A DNA stretch of 64,000 nt from Microbacterium saperdae (lineage in GTDB: Bacteria; Actinomycetota; Actinomycetes; Actinomycetales; Microbacteriaceae). The notes under the pieces are model-generated. The model worked only from the letters and a program-made list of their open reading frames with translations, was not told where the DNA came from and ran no database searches. The DNA is taken from positions 1,185,795 to 1,249,794 of the forward strand of contig NZ_VFOX01000002.1 in the NCBI RefSeq assembly GCF_006716345.1, given 5' to 3'. The position numbers and the translations under genes were made by a program. This document shows positions 51,304 through 59,662 of this stretch, piece after piece (the first letter of the stretch is position 1; each line of letters starts with the position of its first letter).

Positions 51304-52095
51304 ATGGCCTCGTACACGCATGGACATCATGAGTCCGTCCTCCGTTCGCACAACATCCGCAACATCGCGAACTCTGCGGAGTATCTCCGCCCGTACCTCC
51401 AGCCCTCCACGCGTCTGCTCGACGTCGGCGCCGGTCCCGGATCGATCACGGTGGATTTCGCGGGCATCGTCTCCCACGTCACCGCGACCGAGATCGATGA
51501 GGCCGCCCTGTCGCTGTCGCGCGGACTGGCGGAGGCCAAGGGCCTCGAGAACATCGCCTTCTCGATCGAGGACGTGCACGCCCTGAGCTTCGCGGATGAC
51601 AGCTTCGACGTCGTGCACACGCATCAGGTGCTGCAGCACGTCGGCGACCCGGTGCAGGCGCTCCGCGAGATGCGCCGCGTGACGGCACCCGGTGGGATCG
51701 TGGCCGCGCGCGACGCGGATTACGCGGGCTTCCACTGGTTCCCGATCCTCCCGGAGCTCGACCGTTGGCTGGCGCTGTACCGCGCCGCCGCACGTGCGAA
51801 CGGGGGCGAGCCGGATGCGGGTCGGCGGCTGCTGTCCTGGGCGCGGGCCGCCGGCTTCGACGACATCACCCCGTCCGCCTCCACCTGGTGCTACGCGACG
51901 CCGGAGGAACGTGCGTGGTGGGGTGGGATGTGGGCCGACCGTATCCTCGAGTCCGCCCTGGCCCGACAGCTGGTCGACAGCGACATGGCGACCACGGCCG
52001 ACCTGCAGGACATCAGCGATGCCTGGAAGCGCTGGGCGGATGACGGCGACGGCTGGTACCTGGTGCCGCACGGGGAGATCCTCTGCCGCGCGTGA
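51304..52095 (+). CDS. class I SAM-dependent methyltransferase
   Basis: This 263-residue protein has a Rossmann-like methyltransferase core. Motif I is LLDVGAGPGSITVDFAG, motif II ends TATEIDEAALS, motif post-II DSFDVVHTHQVLQHVGDPVQ, and motif III LREMRRVTAPGGIVAARDAD. It resembles UbiE-type methyltransferases, but the C-terminal 100 residues are not UbiE-specific, so MenG is not claimed despite the position after menE. CAGGAT ends 5 bases before the ATG, giving it its own likely leaderless promoter. Confidence 0.88.
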   Translation: MASYTHGHHESVLRSHNIRNIANSAEYLRPYLQPSTRLLDVGAGPGSITVDFAGIVSHVTATEIDEAALSLSRGLAEAKGLENIAFSIEDVHALSFADDSFDVVHTHQVLQHVGDPVQALREMRRVTAPGGIVAARDADYAGFHWFPILPELDRWLALYRAAARANGGEPDAGRRLLSWARAAGFDDITPSASTWCYATPEERAWWGGMWADRILESALARQLVDSDMATTADLQDISDAWKRWADDGDGWYLVPHGEILCRA

Positions 52096-52168
52096 GGCGT
52101 CTCGCCTGAGGGCTCGGATACATCCCCAGACGGACGCGCCCCGCACACCGCTCGCGTAGCGTGAGAGG

Positions 52169-53362
52169 GTGTTCCGCCCGATCTCCCGCACCTGGCTCAT
52201 CGTCGACATCGTCGGCGCGGTGCTCGGTTTCGCCCTCACCACACCGCTGACGTTCGTCTTCGGCACCTCCGGCCTGAGCGCCTGGGTGCCGGAGGGCCCG
52301 CTGTCGACGGTCGCCTACGTGACGGTCGGCGTGATCCTGTGGGGAGCAGCGGCGATCGCCCGGCTCTCACCCACGCTCGCGTTGAGCGTGGCGTGGTTCG
52401 GCGCCGTGATCCAGATGGGCATGGGGCTGCCGCCCGCGGCGTACGACCTGGGCATCATGGTCGTGCTCTTCGCGACCGCGGCCTGGGGCAGCAGACGCCT
52501 GCTGTGGATCGGCGGCGTCTCCGCCCTCGGCGGTGGAGTGATCGGCGGGTTGTACTTCGGAGTGGTCTGGTCCGGAGAACTGCTCACCGACGCTGCGAGC
52601 GCGCTCAGGGCTGCGTTGATCGCCGCACTGCTGGCTTCGGTCTTCGTGCTCGCGATGGTCATGTCGTGGGGGGCGGGTCTGCTGTGGCGGGTGATCCTGA
52701 GCGGACGGGAGACGCAGGTCGCGCGGGCGCAGGCCGAGATGCTGGCCGCCGAGGAGCAGGAGCGCGTGCGGATCGCCCGGGACATGCACGACATCGTCGC
52801 GCACTCGCTCGCGGTCGTGATCGCCCAGGCCGATGGCGCGCGGTACGCCGCCGCCGCGCAACCGGAGATCGCGGCAGAAGCCCTCGGGACGATCGCCCAG
52901 ACGGCGCGCGGCGCGCTCTCGGACGTGCGGATGCTGCTCACGCAGCTGCGTCATCGGCAGGGTGACGGACCGCAGCCGACGCTCGCCGACCTCGAGACCC
53001 TGTTCGCCCAGGTGCGGCAGGCGGGAGTGGAGCCGCGCATCACGGTGGATCCGATGCCGCCAGGGGAACCGCCAGGAGCCATCCAGCTCGCGGTCTACCG
53101 CATCCTCCAGGAGGCACTCACCAACGCCATCCGCCACGGCGACGGTGCGGTCGAGGTGCACCTGGCCTGGCTGCCGGACCGCGTCGACCTGCAGGTGCGC
53201 AACGTGATCGGCGGCGAGGCTGTGCCGACCGCGGGCGGGCATGGCGTGATCGGCATGCGCGAGCGCGCGCAGTTGGTGGGCGGTAACCTGCAGGCGGAGC
53301 GACACGGCGAGCAGTTCGTCGTCGCCGCCTCCCTTCCGATCGGCGGGTCCGTCGCCGGATGA
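52169..53362 (+). CDS. sensor histidine kinase (HisKA_3 type)
   Basis: This 397-residue kinase has four to five N-terminal membrane helices with almost no extracellular domain, suggesting it senses the membrane itself. A HisKA_3 dimerisation region follows, with the phosphoacceptor His in ERVRIARDMHDIVAHSLAVV, and a HATPase_c domain (VYRILQEALTNAIRHGDGAV, GGHGVIGMRERAQLVGG). The GTG follows TAGCGT by exactly 6 bases. It pairs with the LuxR-type response regulator encoded next, in a module also containing an ABC/FtsX transporter. Confidence 0.93.
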   Translation: MFRPISRTWLIVDIVGAVLGFALTTPLTFVFGTSGLSAWVPEGPLSTVAYVTVGVILWGAAAIARLSPTLALSVAWFGAVIQMGMGLPPAAYDLGIMVVLFATAAWGSRRLLWIGGVSALGGGVIGGLYFGVVWSGELLTDAASALRAALIAALLASVFVLAMVMSWGAGLLWRVILSGRETQVARAQAEMLAAEEQERVRIARDMHDIVAHSLAVVIAQADGARYAAAAQPEIAAEALGTIAQTARGALSDVRMLLTQLRHRQGDGPQPTLADLETLFAQVRQAGVEPRITVDPMPPGEPPGAIQLAVYRILQEALTNAIRHGDGAVEVHLAWLPDRVDLQVRNVIGGEAVPTAGGHGVIGMRERAQLVGGNLQAERHGEQFVVAASLPIGGSVAG

Positions 53363-53390
53363 TGTCTTCACGAGCAGGAGGCTCTGCCGC

Positions 53391-54026
53391 ATGATCCGTG
53401 TCGTCCTCGTCGATGACCAGTCGCTGTTCCGCGCCGGCATCCGCATGCTCGTCGCCTCCCAACCCGACCTCGAAGTGGTCGGTGAGGCCGGCGACGGTCG
53501 AGAGGCCCTCGACGTCGTGCGCACGACCCGGCCCGATGTCGTGCTGATGGACATCCGGATGCCCGTGATGGACGGGCTGACCGCCACCGCCGAGATCCTC
53601 GCTCAGCCCGACGCGCCGCGCATCGTGATGCTCACGACCTTCGACCTCGACGAGGCGGCAGCGCGGGCCATCCGGCAGGGGGCGAGCGGCTTCCTGCTCA
53701 AGGACGCCGACCCGGAGTTCCTTCTCGCCGCCATCCGTACGGTGCACGCCGGGTCGAGCGTGATCGCCGCCTCCGCGACCCGCGACCTGTTCGCGCACTT
53801 CGCCGAGGCGCCGAAGCCGGTCCCGGCGCAGTACACCACGCTCACCGATCGGGAGCGCGAGATCTTCGCCCTCGCCGCGCGGGGACTGTCGAACGCCGAG
53901 ATCGCCGCCCGCGAGTTCCTCAGCGAGGCCACCGTCAAGACGCACATCAGCCGCATCCTCACCAAGCTCGCGCTGCGCGACCGCGTGCAGCTCGTCGTCT
54001 TCGCGTTCGAGCACGGCCTGGCCTGA
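53391..54026 (+). CDS. NarL/FixJ-type response regulator
   Basis: This 211-residue protein has a receiver domain with DDQ acidic pair (VVLVDDQSLFRAGIR), the phosphoacceptor Asp in VVLMDIRMPVMDG, and conserved Thr/Lys (MLTTFDLDE, FLLKDADPE). A LuxR helix-turn-helix follows (LTDREREIFALAARGLSNAE, SEATVKTHISRILTKLALRD). It is the cognate partner of the kinase encoded 28 bases upstream. The adjacent ABC-FtsX genes are the likely regulated target. Confidence 0.95.
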   Translation: MIRVVLVDDQSLFRAGIRMLVASQPDLEVVGEAGDGREALDVVRTTRPDVVLMDIRMPVMDGLTATAEILAQPDAPRIVMLTTFDLDEAAARAIRQGASGFLLKDADPEFLLAAIRTVHAGSSVIAASATRDLFAHFAEAPKPVPAQYTTLTDREREIFALAARGLSNAEIAAREFLSEATVKTHISRILTKLALRDRVQLVVFAFEHGLA

Positions 54027-54121
54027 AGCGGTCGCACCTCGCAGCGAATCATCCTTGCGATGTAGGGGGATGCGTCGGGCGGGCGACGCGCCGCGGCATG
54101 CCGTCTCCGTAGCGTCGAAGT

Positions 54122-54883
54122 ATGGAGATCACGACCACCGACCTCGGGCTCGCCGCCCGCGTCCAGCACCTGAAGAAGACCTACGGCAGCGGCGAGGGCA
54201 CCGTGCGTGCGCTCGACGATGTGAGCGTCGGCATCCGCCGCGGACAGTTCACCGCGATCATGGGGCCGTCCGGATCCGGTAAGTCCACGCTCATGCACAT
54301 CATGGCCGGGCTGGACACCCCCACCGAGGGGCGCTCCTGGATCGGGGACACCGAGATCACCGGTCTCGCCGATCTCGACCTGACGATTCTGCGCCGCCGT
54401 CGCGTGGGATTCATCTTCCAGGCGTTCAACCTGGTGCCCACGCTCGATGCGCTCGGCAACATCCTGCTGCCCTTCGAGCTCGACGGCCGTCGCCCCAGCG
54501 CGATCGAGCGTGCTCGCATCGACGGGCTCATCGACACCCTCGGCCTCGGCGCGCGACTGAGCCACCGCCCGCATCAGCTCTCCGGTGGACAGCAGCAGCG
54601 CGTCGCGATCGCCCGGGCTCTCGCCACCGCGCCCGACCTCGTGTTCGCCGATGAGCCCACCGGCAACCTCGACTCCCAGACCGGCCGCGAGGTACTGCAG
54701 CTGCTCGCCCGCGCGAGCCGCGAGCACGGCCAGTCCATCGCGATGGTGACGCACGACGCGATCGCCGCCAGTCACGCGGATCGGGTGCTCTACCTGGGTG
54801 ACGGCCGCATCGTCGCCGACCACCCGCGGCAGACCGCCGAGGAGATCTCGGCCTACATGCTCGCCGCCGAGTTGGCGGCATGA
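54122..54883 (+). CDS. ABC transporter ATP-binding protein (LolD/MacB type)
   Basis: This 253-residue ATPase has Walker [18 protein letters not shown]-loop [17 protein letters not shown], signature [15 protein letters not shown] and Walker [21 protein letters not shown], the GNLDS end being diagnostic of the MacB/LolD/FtsE family. TAGCGT (54110-54115) lies 6 bases before the ATG, indicating a leaderless start separate from the two-component genes. Its stop overlaps the permease start by 4 bases. Confidence 0.95.
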   Translation: MEITTTDLGLAARVQHLKKTYGSGEGTVRALDDVSVGIRRGQFTAIMGPSGSGKSTLMHIMAGLDTPTEGRSWIGDTEITGLADLDLTILRRRRVGFIFQAFNLVPTLDALGNILLPFELDGRRPSAIERARIDGLIDTLGLGARLSHRPHQLSGGQQQRVAIARALATAPDLVFADEPTGNLDSQTGREVLQLLARASREHGQSIAMVTHDAIAASHADRVLYLGDGRIVADHPRQTAEEISAYMLAAELAA

Positions 54884-56337
54884 GCGCGGTCGCCACGGTC
54901 GTTCCCGAGACACGGGCGACCGCACCGAGAATGGCCTGGCTGCGCGACCGCGGCATGGGCGCGAGCATCCTGGTCGCGGCACTCTCTGCCGCCTTCGGTG
55001 TGCTGCTGGTCGAGGTCACGGCCTACATCGGCGCCGTGCTGCAGGCGGATCCCTTCATCGGAGACAGCGAGACGCTCGCCTTCGTCGTCGCGCTGTTGTC
55101 GGTGCTGCTCACGGCGGTCGCGATGTACGTCGCCGCGATCGTCACGGCCAACACGTTCTCGACGATCATCGCCGGGCGCACACGCCAGATCGCGCTCATG
55201 CGTCTGATCGGCGCCACCGCACGGTCGCAGCGCGCCGAGGTCGGACGCCAAGGGCTCATCGTCGGCCTGATCGGTGCGGGTCTCGGTCTGCTCGTCGGAC
55301 TCCTGGTCACCGTGGTGGGCGTGCAGATCGGTGCGATGCTGCTCGACAACGATCCCTCGGGCTTCTCGCTCGCACAGCCGTTCATCGCCCTCCCTGTGAT
55401 CGGTGTCGCCCTCACGACCTGGGCCGCCGCGTGGGCGGGGTCGCGGCGGGTGCTCACCGTCACACCGCTGCAGGCCCTCGGCGGATCCGTCGAGCGCACG
55501 CACGATGAGGTGTCTGGCACGAAGGGGCGTCACATCGGCGCATGGGTGCTGCTGATCGCGGGCGCCGCTCTGCTCGCGGCAGGAGTGGTGATCGGGCTGA
55601 TCACTCCGCTCGGAGTCGTGGTCGCATTCCTCGGCGGACTGCTGTCCTTCACCGGACTCGCTCTGGGATCGGTGCTGTTCATGCCGCCGGTGCTGCGGCT
55701 CGTGGGGAAGATGTTCGGATCGAGCGCGACCGCGCGCCTGGCCGCCGAGAACGCGCTGCGATACCCGGAGCGTTCCTCCCGCATGGCGATCGGCGTGGTC
55801 ATGGGCGTGACGCTCGTGACGATGTTCGCGGTCGCTCTCGAGTCGGCGAAGCGCCTGATGATGAATCAGTCGGGCGACGTGCCCGAGGAGTTCTTCGCTC
55901 CGTTCGACGCGTTCGCCGCGATCATGATGGTGCTCGTCGCGGTATCGGCTGTGATCGCCGCGGTCGGGCTCGTGAACCTCCTCACGATCGGGGTGGTACA
56001 GCGACGCCGGGAGCTCGGACTGCTCCGGTCGATCGGCCTGTCGAACCGCCAGGTGCGGCGGATGGTGCTGCTCGAGGCGACGCACATCACGGTGGCCGCG
56101 ACACTGACCGGGCTCGTGCTCGGTGTCGCCTACGGGTGGATCGCGGCGCAGTCGCTGCTCGGCTCGGTGCCGACGCTTCCCGATTTCACCCCGGCGGGTC
56201 TGGTTGCCCCGCAGATCCCGTGGGTACCCGTCGCGATCATCGTGGCAGCCACGGCCGTGCTCACCCTGGTCGCTGCGGCCACCCCGACGCGCCTCGCGAC
56301 CCGCGTGGCCCCGGTGGAGGCGCTCGCCGCCGACTGA
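54880..56337 (+). CDS. FtsX-like ABC transporter permease
   Basis: This 485-residue protein contains two FtsX (MacB-type permease) units of about four transmembrane helices each. The first unit includes TIIAGRTRQIALMRLIGATA, and the second VVQRRRELGLLRSIGLSNRQ. These are mechanotransmission-type ABC proteins, often used for peptide-antibiotic resistance, lipoprotein or signalling roles. With the kinase-regulator pair upstream this looks like a BceRS/BceAB-like sensing and detoxification module, though the large extracellular domain of BceB is absent. Confidence 0.92.
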   Translation: MSAVATVVPETRATAPRMAWLRDRGMGASILVAALSAAFGVLLVEVTAYIGAVLQADPFIGDSETLAFVVALLSVLLTAVAMYVAAIVTANTFSTIIAGRTRQIALMRLIGATARSQRAEVGRQGLIVGLIGAGLGLLVGLLVTVVGVQIGAMLLDNDPSGFSLAQPFIALPVIGVALTTWAAAWAGSRRVLTVTPLQALGGSVERTHDEVSGTKGRHIGAWVLLIAGAALLAAGVVIGLITPLGVVVAFLGGLLSFTGLALGSVLFMPPVLRLVGKMFGSSATARLAAENALRYPERSSRMAIGVVMGVTLVTMFAVALESAKRLMMNQSGDVPEEFFAPFDAFAAIMMVLVAVSAVIAAVGLVNLLTIGVVQRRRELGLLRSIGLSNRQVRRMVLLEATHITVAATLTGLVLGVAYGWIAAQSLLGSVPTLPDFTPAGLVAPQIPWVPVAIIVAATAVLTLVAAATPTRLATRVAPVEALAAD

Positions 56338-56365
56338 CCCCTCGGGGGCCGCTTAGGCTGGACGG

Positions 56366-56989
56366 GTGCCGCCGTTCGATCAGTCCACGTATCAGGTCCG
56401 CCTCGACTGGGGTCTCGCGGGCCTCGAGCGGCTCGAAGATGCAGACGTCGTCGTGATCGTCGACGTGCTGCACTTCTCCTCGCGACTCGCGGATGCCGTG
56501 GCCGACGGTGCCGAGGTCGACCTGGCCGAGGCGGCGAGCTGGTCGGTCGACGCCGTCGCCCCGGCCCTCGCGGTGACGGCCGCGGCGGGTGGAGCAACCG
56601 TGCTGGTGGGCGGCCTCCGGAATGCATCTGCGGTCGCCCGGACCGTGCAGGCCGTTCAAGAGCAGCGTCAGGCGCGCACCTCGGTCGCGCTGATCGCCGC
56701 GGGGGAGCGCGACGGCTCGAACGACCTGCGCTTCGCGGTCGAAGATCACCTCGGCGCCGGGGCGATCATCGCCGCGCTGACCGATCTCGGCATCGACCAC
56801 ACTGCTCCGGACGCCGCGGTCGCGGCGGAAGGCTTCCGCGCGCTGCGACGCGCACTCGGGCACCTGGTCTCGGCGAGCGGCTCGGGGCGTGACACGACGG
56901 ACACCGATGCCGTCGCCGCGGCATCCCGCCTCGACGCCGTCTCCGCGGTCCCTGTGCTCCGAGACCGCGTCTTCGTCTCCTTCTCCTGA
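56366..56989 (+). CDS. 2-phosphosulfolactate phosphatase (ComB)-like protein
   Basis: This 207-residue protein resembles ComB (PF04029): DADVVVIVDVLHFSSRLADA near the start, then GGATVLVGGLRNASAVART and the AAGERDGSNDLRFAVEDHLG block with acidic metal ligands. In methanogens ComB dephosphorylates 2-phosphosulfolactate for coenzyme M synthesis; actinobacteria are not known to make coenzyme M, so the substrate here is probably different. TAGGCT (56354-56359) lies 6 bases before the GTG start. Confidence 0.85.
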   Translation: MPPFDQSTYQVRLDWGLAGLERLEDADVVVIVDVLHFSSRLADAVADGAEVDLAEAASWSVDAVAPALAVTAAAGGATVLVGGLRNASAVARTVQAVQEQRQARTSVALIAAGERDGSNDLRFAVEDHLGAGAIIAALTDLGIDHTAPDAAVAAEGFRALRRALGHLVSASGSGRDTTDTDAVAAASRLDAVSAVPVLRDRVFVSFS

Positions 56990-57103
56990 CGACTCGGCTG
57001 TGCACGGCGCGATGCCCCGATCTGCGCCGCTATCGTCCGGACGGTCTGACGCCACGCGCGAGGGCAGCGCCTCGGGCGCGAGACGCACGCGTAGGGTCGT
57101 GGC

Positions 57104-57562
57104 ATGAGGTACCTCCCCGCAGTCGTCGTCGATGCCCTGCTGGTGCTCGTCTTCGCGGCGATCGGCCGCGCATCGCACGACGAGAGCCCCGCCGGATTCC
57201 TGCTCACCGCGTGGCCGTTCCTGGTCGCACTGCTGCTCGGGCACCTGCTCGCGGCGCTCCTGCCCGCGCGTCCGCGCCGCCCGTGGTCGATCCTGTGGGG
57301 CGTGGTCGTGTGGGTCGTGACGGTCACCGGAGGAATGCTGCTGCGGGTGATCAGCGGTGACACGGCTCAGGTGCCGTTCATCATCGTCGCCACCCTGACA
57401 CTCGGCGTCTTCCTGGTCGGGTGGCGCGGAATCACGGCGCTGGTGCGGCGGAATCGTTCACGAGCCGCGACCACGCACGCAGAAGTCGAGGACGCGGGGG
57501 TCGAGGACGGGACGGTCGAGGACATCGCAACCGGACCTGACGACGAACATCCCGTCGCCTGA
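57104..57562 (+). CDS. DUF3054 family membrane protein
   Basis: This 152-residue protein has four hydrophobic segments: VVVDALLVLVFAAIGRASHD (the DALLVLVFAAIGRxSH motif is the DUF3054 hallmark), TAWPFLVALLLGHLLAALLP, LWGVVVWVVTVTGGMLLRVI and IIVATLTLGVFLVGWRGI. An acidic soluble tail of about 30 residues ends it. Function unknown. TAGGGT (57092-57097) lies 6 bases before the ATG. Confidence 0.9.
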   Translation: MRYLPAVVVDALLVLVFAAIGRASHDESPAGFLLTAWPFLVALLLGHLLAALLPARPRRPWSILWGVVVWVVTVTGGMLLRVISGDTAQVPFIIVATLTLGVFLVGWRGITALVRRNRSRAATTHAEVEDAGVEDGTVEDIATGPDDEHPVA

Positions 57563-57583
57563 CGCCGGCCCGCCGCGCGCAGA

Positions 57584-57603
57584 ATGCCGAGTCAGCGCGG
57601 CAT
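57584..57603. terminator. small hairpin between convergent DUF3054 and SprT-like genes
   Basis: ATGCCG (57584-57589) and CGGCAT (57598-57603) form a 6-bp stem with an 8-base loop. It overlaps the end of the SprT-like gene and is a weak terminator candidate. Confidence 0.3.
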
Positions 57604-58080
57604 CTGTGCCGCGAGACGCACATCCGTCGTGATCTCGCGGCGGGTCCAGTCGAACAGATGACGCGCATCGTACGTGCGCGAGCACCGCGCGCACGACGTG
57701 GGTCTGGTCGGGCGGCGGTGCCGATAGGTCACGTGTCCCGCAGGGCACCGACCGACCCAGGGGGCGAGCTCGACCGCCGTCTCTCCGCGGTGCGTCGTAC
57801 CTCCGACGTAGCCCAGGTTGCGCGCCACGTGCTTCCAGGTGGAGCCGTGCGCGGCGGCGTGCCCGGCGAGCGCATGAGCGACCTCATGGAGCAGCACCTG
57901 ATGGATCTCGTCGTCCTCGAATCGTGCCGCGAGGTAGCGCGACACCGTGATGCGCTTCTTCGTGTAATCGCATTGCCCGGCACGCCTCTTGGCGTTGTCG
58001 AAGCCGAAGGACCAGGTGTCGTCGAGATGCATCCTGATGAGCGCCTCACCCCAGATGCGCACACGGTCGAGATCCGCCAT
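57592..58080 (-). CDS. SprT-like zinc metalloprotease domain protein
   Basis: This 162-residue protein is a SprT-like domain: TWSFGFDNAKRRAGQCDYTK, the zinc-binding VLLHEVAHALAGHAAAHGST with HEVAH and a third ligand downstream, and a C-terminal zinc-ribbon-like set of cysteines (GRCPAGHVTYRH, TSCARCSRTYD). SPRTN relatives cleave DNA-protein crosslinks, but bacterial SprT-like roles are less clear. TAGCCT (58092-58087, minus strand) lies 6 bases before the ATG. Confidence 0.92.
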   Translation of the reverse strand: MADLDRVRIWGEALIRMHLDDTWSFGFDNAKRRAGQCDYTKKRITVSRYLAARFEDDEIHQVLLHEVAHALAGHAAAHGSTWKHVARNLGYVGGTTHRGETAVELAPWVGRCPAGHVTYRHRRPTRPTSCARCSRTYDARHLFDWTRREITTDVRLAAQMPR

Positions 58081-58135
58081 GCGCCCAGGCTAAGCCATGC
58101 CACCGACACTGTGCGGCAGCGGTCAGCGCGGTGTC

Positions 58136-58663
58136 TCAGCCGGCGACGAGCTGCGACGTGCGGCGACGTTCGGTGGCATCGATCGCGAGCAGCACGGTCT
58201 CGAGATCGCGATCGGCTGCGCCGGCCTCACGCCGCAGGAACAGCGAGCGCTTGAAGCTCTCGCGCGCGGCGTCGTAGTCCTCGGCGTCGAAGGCGTTCTT
58301 GCCGTGGTGCTGGTGTGCGAAGGCGGCGATGGAGATCCATCCCTGGCCCTCCGCCTCTTCAGCGCACATCGCCAGCTCCTGGTCGGCGGCGGCGTGTTGG
58401 CCGCGGTACTGCTGGATCGTCGCGTGCAGCACGCGCGCCCGCAGGACGTCCTTGCGTGTGCCGGCCATGCGAGCCTGCCGCACGGCCTCGTCGGCGAGCG
58501 TCAGAGCCTCGTCGAGTCGACCGAGGACCTTGAGCAGCCAGACGCGCTCCAGAAGCGCAGGAAGACTGCGCTGCCCTTCGATCTCCTCGAGTCGCACCGC
58601 GCATTCGCTGAGGTCGACCAGCTCACGGAGGTTCTCCTGGTCGTATCCCCGGATGAAACTCAT
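58136..58663 (-). CDS. TPR-repeat protein
   Basis: This 175-residue protein is built of tetratricopeptide-like helical hairpins: VWLLKVLGRLDEALTLADEA, VRARVLHATIQQYRGQHAAA-type second repeat (key motif ATIQQYRGQHAAADQEL), and GKNAFDAEDYDAARESFKRS. It has no signal peptide. TPR proteins mediate protein-protein contacts, and no partner is evident here. AAGGAGAG (minus strand) is a clear Shine-Dalgarno before the ATG at 58663, so the longer reading is rejected. Confidence 0.88.
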   Translation of the reverse strand: MSFIRGYDQENLRELVDLSECAVRLEEIEGQRSLPALLERVWLLKVLGRLDEALTLADEAVRQARMAGTRKDVLRARVLHATIQQYRGQHAAADQELAMCAEEAEGQGWISIAAFAHQHHGKNAFDAEDYDAARESFKRSLFLRREAGAADRDLETVLLAIDATERRRTSQLVAG

Positions 58664-58758
58664 TGCTCTCCTTCCGCAGCGCCCTTCCTCCAGTGTGCCT
58701 GGCTCGTGCGCGCTCGCGGAGGCGGCGCGCCCGTGACCGGGCATCCCGGCTGCGGAGG

Positions 58759-59625
58759 TCAGCGCAGGAAGAGCGAGGCGTCGGGCCGGGGCGATGCCAC
58801 GGCGTCTGCGTCCGTCACGATCCGCGCCCCCTGCACGAACGTCTGGAGCTCCGCGCCCTGCGCGATCTTGGCGGGATGTGGGCCGGCCGCGAGCATCCGG
58901 GGGAGCCACTCCGTCGGCAGAGGTGAGGCCGAGGCGGCGATCACGAGGTTGCCGAAACGGCGGCCCTTGAGCACCTGGGTGTCGGCGAGGACGCCGATCT
59001 CGGGCAGCACGTCGGCGATCGTGGCGACCTGTCGGCGGGCGAAGGCGAGGCCGGGTCCGTCGGCGACGTTCACCAGCAGCACGCCGCGCGGACCGAGCAG
59101 CTCCGACAACTCGCGGTAGAACTCCACGCTGGTCAGATGTGCGGGGGTCTGCGCACCGGAGTAGACATCGGAGACGACCAGGTCGCAGCGTCCGGCCAGA
59201 GCCGCAGGAAGCCGTTTGACCCCGTCACGCGCATCGCCGATGCGGATGCGGATCGCGGCGCCCTTCGGCAGCGGAAGGTGCTCGCGGACCAGCTGTGCCA
59301 ACGGCGCCTCGAGCTCGATCACCTGCTGCCGGGAGCCGGGCCGGGTGGCGTCGATGTAGCGGGGGATGGTCAGCGCGCCGGCACCGAGGTGCACCGCGGT
59401 GAGCGCTTCTCCCGGCGAGGTGAGCTGGTCGATCACGGCGCCCATGCGCACGATGTACTCGAAGTGCAGGTGCGTCGGGTCGTCGAGGTCGACATGCGAC
59501 TGCGGGGTGCCGTCGACGATCAGCTCGAAGCCGCCCCCGAACTCCGAGGGCATGATCCGGGCCAGGCCTCCGTGATCGAGGCGGGCTTCGGGGTGCTCGG
59601 TGTCTCGTGATCGCATCCGGCCCAT
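58759..59625 (-). CDS. spermidine synthase-like (fused-family) methyltransferase-fold protein
   Basis: This 288-residue protein matches the polyamine-synthase fold often annotated as fused or spermidine synthase-like in actinobacteria. TAVHLGAGALTIPRYIDATR is the motif I nucleotide-binding loop (HLGAGALT), QQVIELEAPLAQLVREHLP follows with the conserved acidic residue, and DLVVSDVYSGAQTPAHLTS replaces the catalytic DxxD region. The enzymatic substrate is therefore uncertain. TAGGCT (59637-59632) lies 6 bases before the ATG. Confidence 0.87.
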   Translation of the reverse strand: MGRMRSRDTEHPEARLDHGGLARIMPSEFGGGFELIVDGTPQSHVDLDDPTHLHFEYIVRMGAVIDQLTSPGEALTAVHLGAGALTIPRYIDATRPGSRQQVIELEAPLAQLVREHLPLPKGAAIRIRIGDARDGVKRLPAALAGRCDLVVSDVYSGAQTPAHLTSVEFYRELSELLGPRGVLLVNVADGPGLAFARRQVATIADVLPEIGVLADTQVLKGRRFGNLVIAASASPLPTEWLPRMLAAGPHPAKIAQGAELQTFVQGARIVTDADAVASPRPDASLFLR

Positions 59626-59662
59626 GCCCCGAGCCTACGCCGTGGCATCCGGCCGGAATCGT

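Noticed and set aside
51304-52095. Assignment of the methyltransferase as MenG/UbiE because it follows menE
   Set aside because: It has its own start signal and a C-terminal half unlike UbiE, so only the general class is supported.
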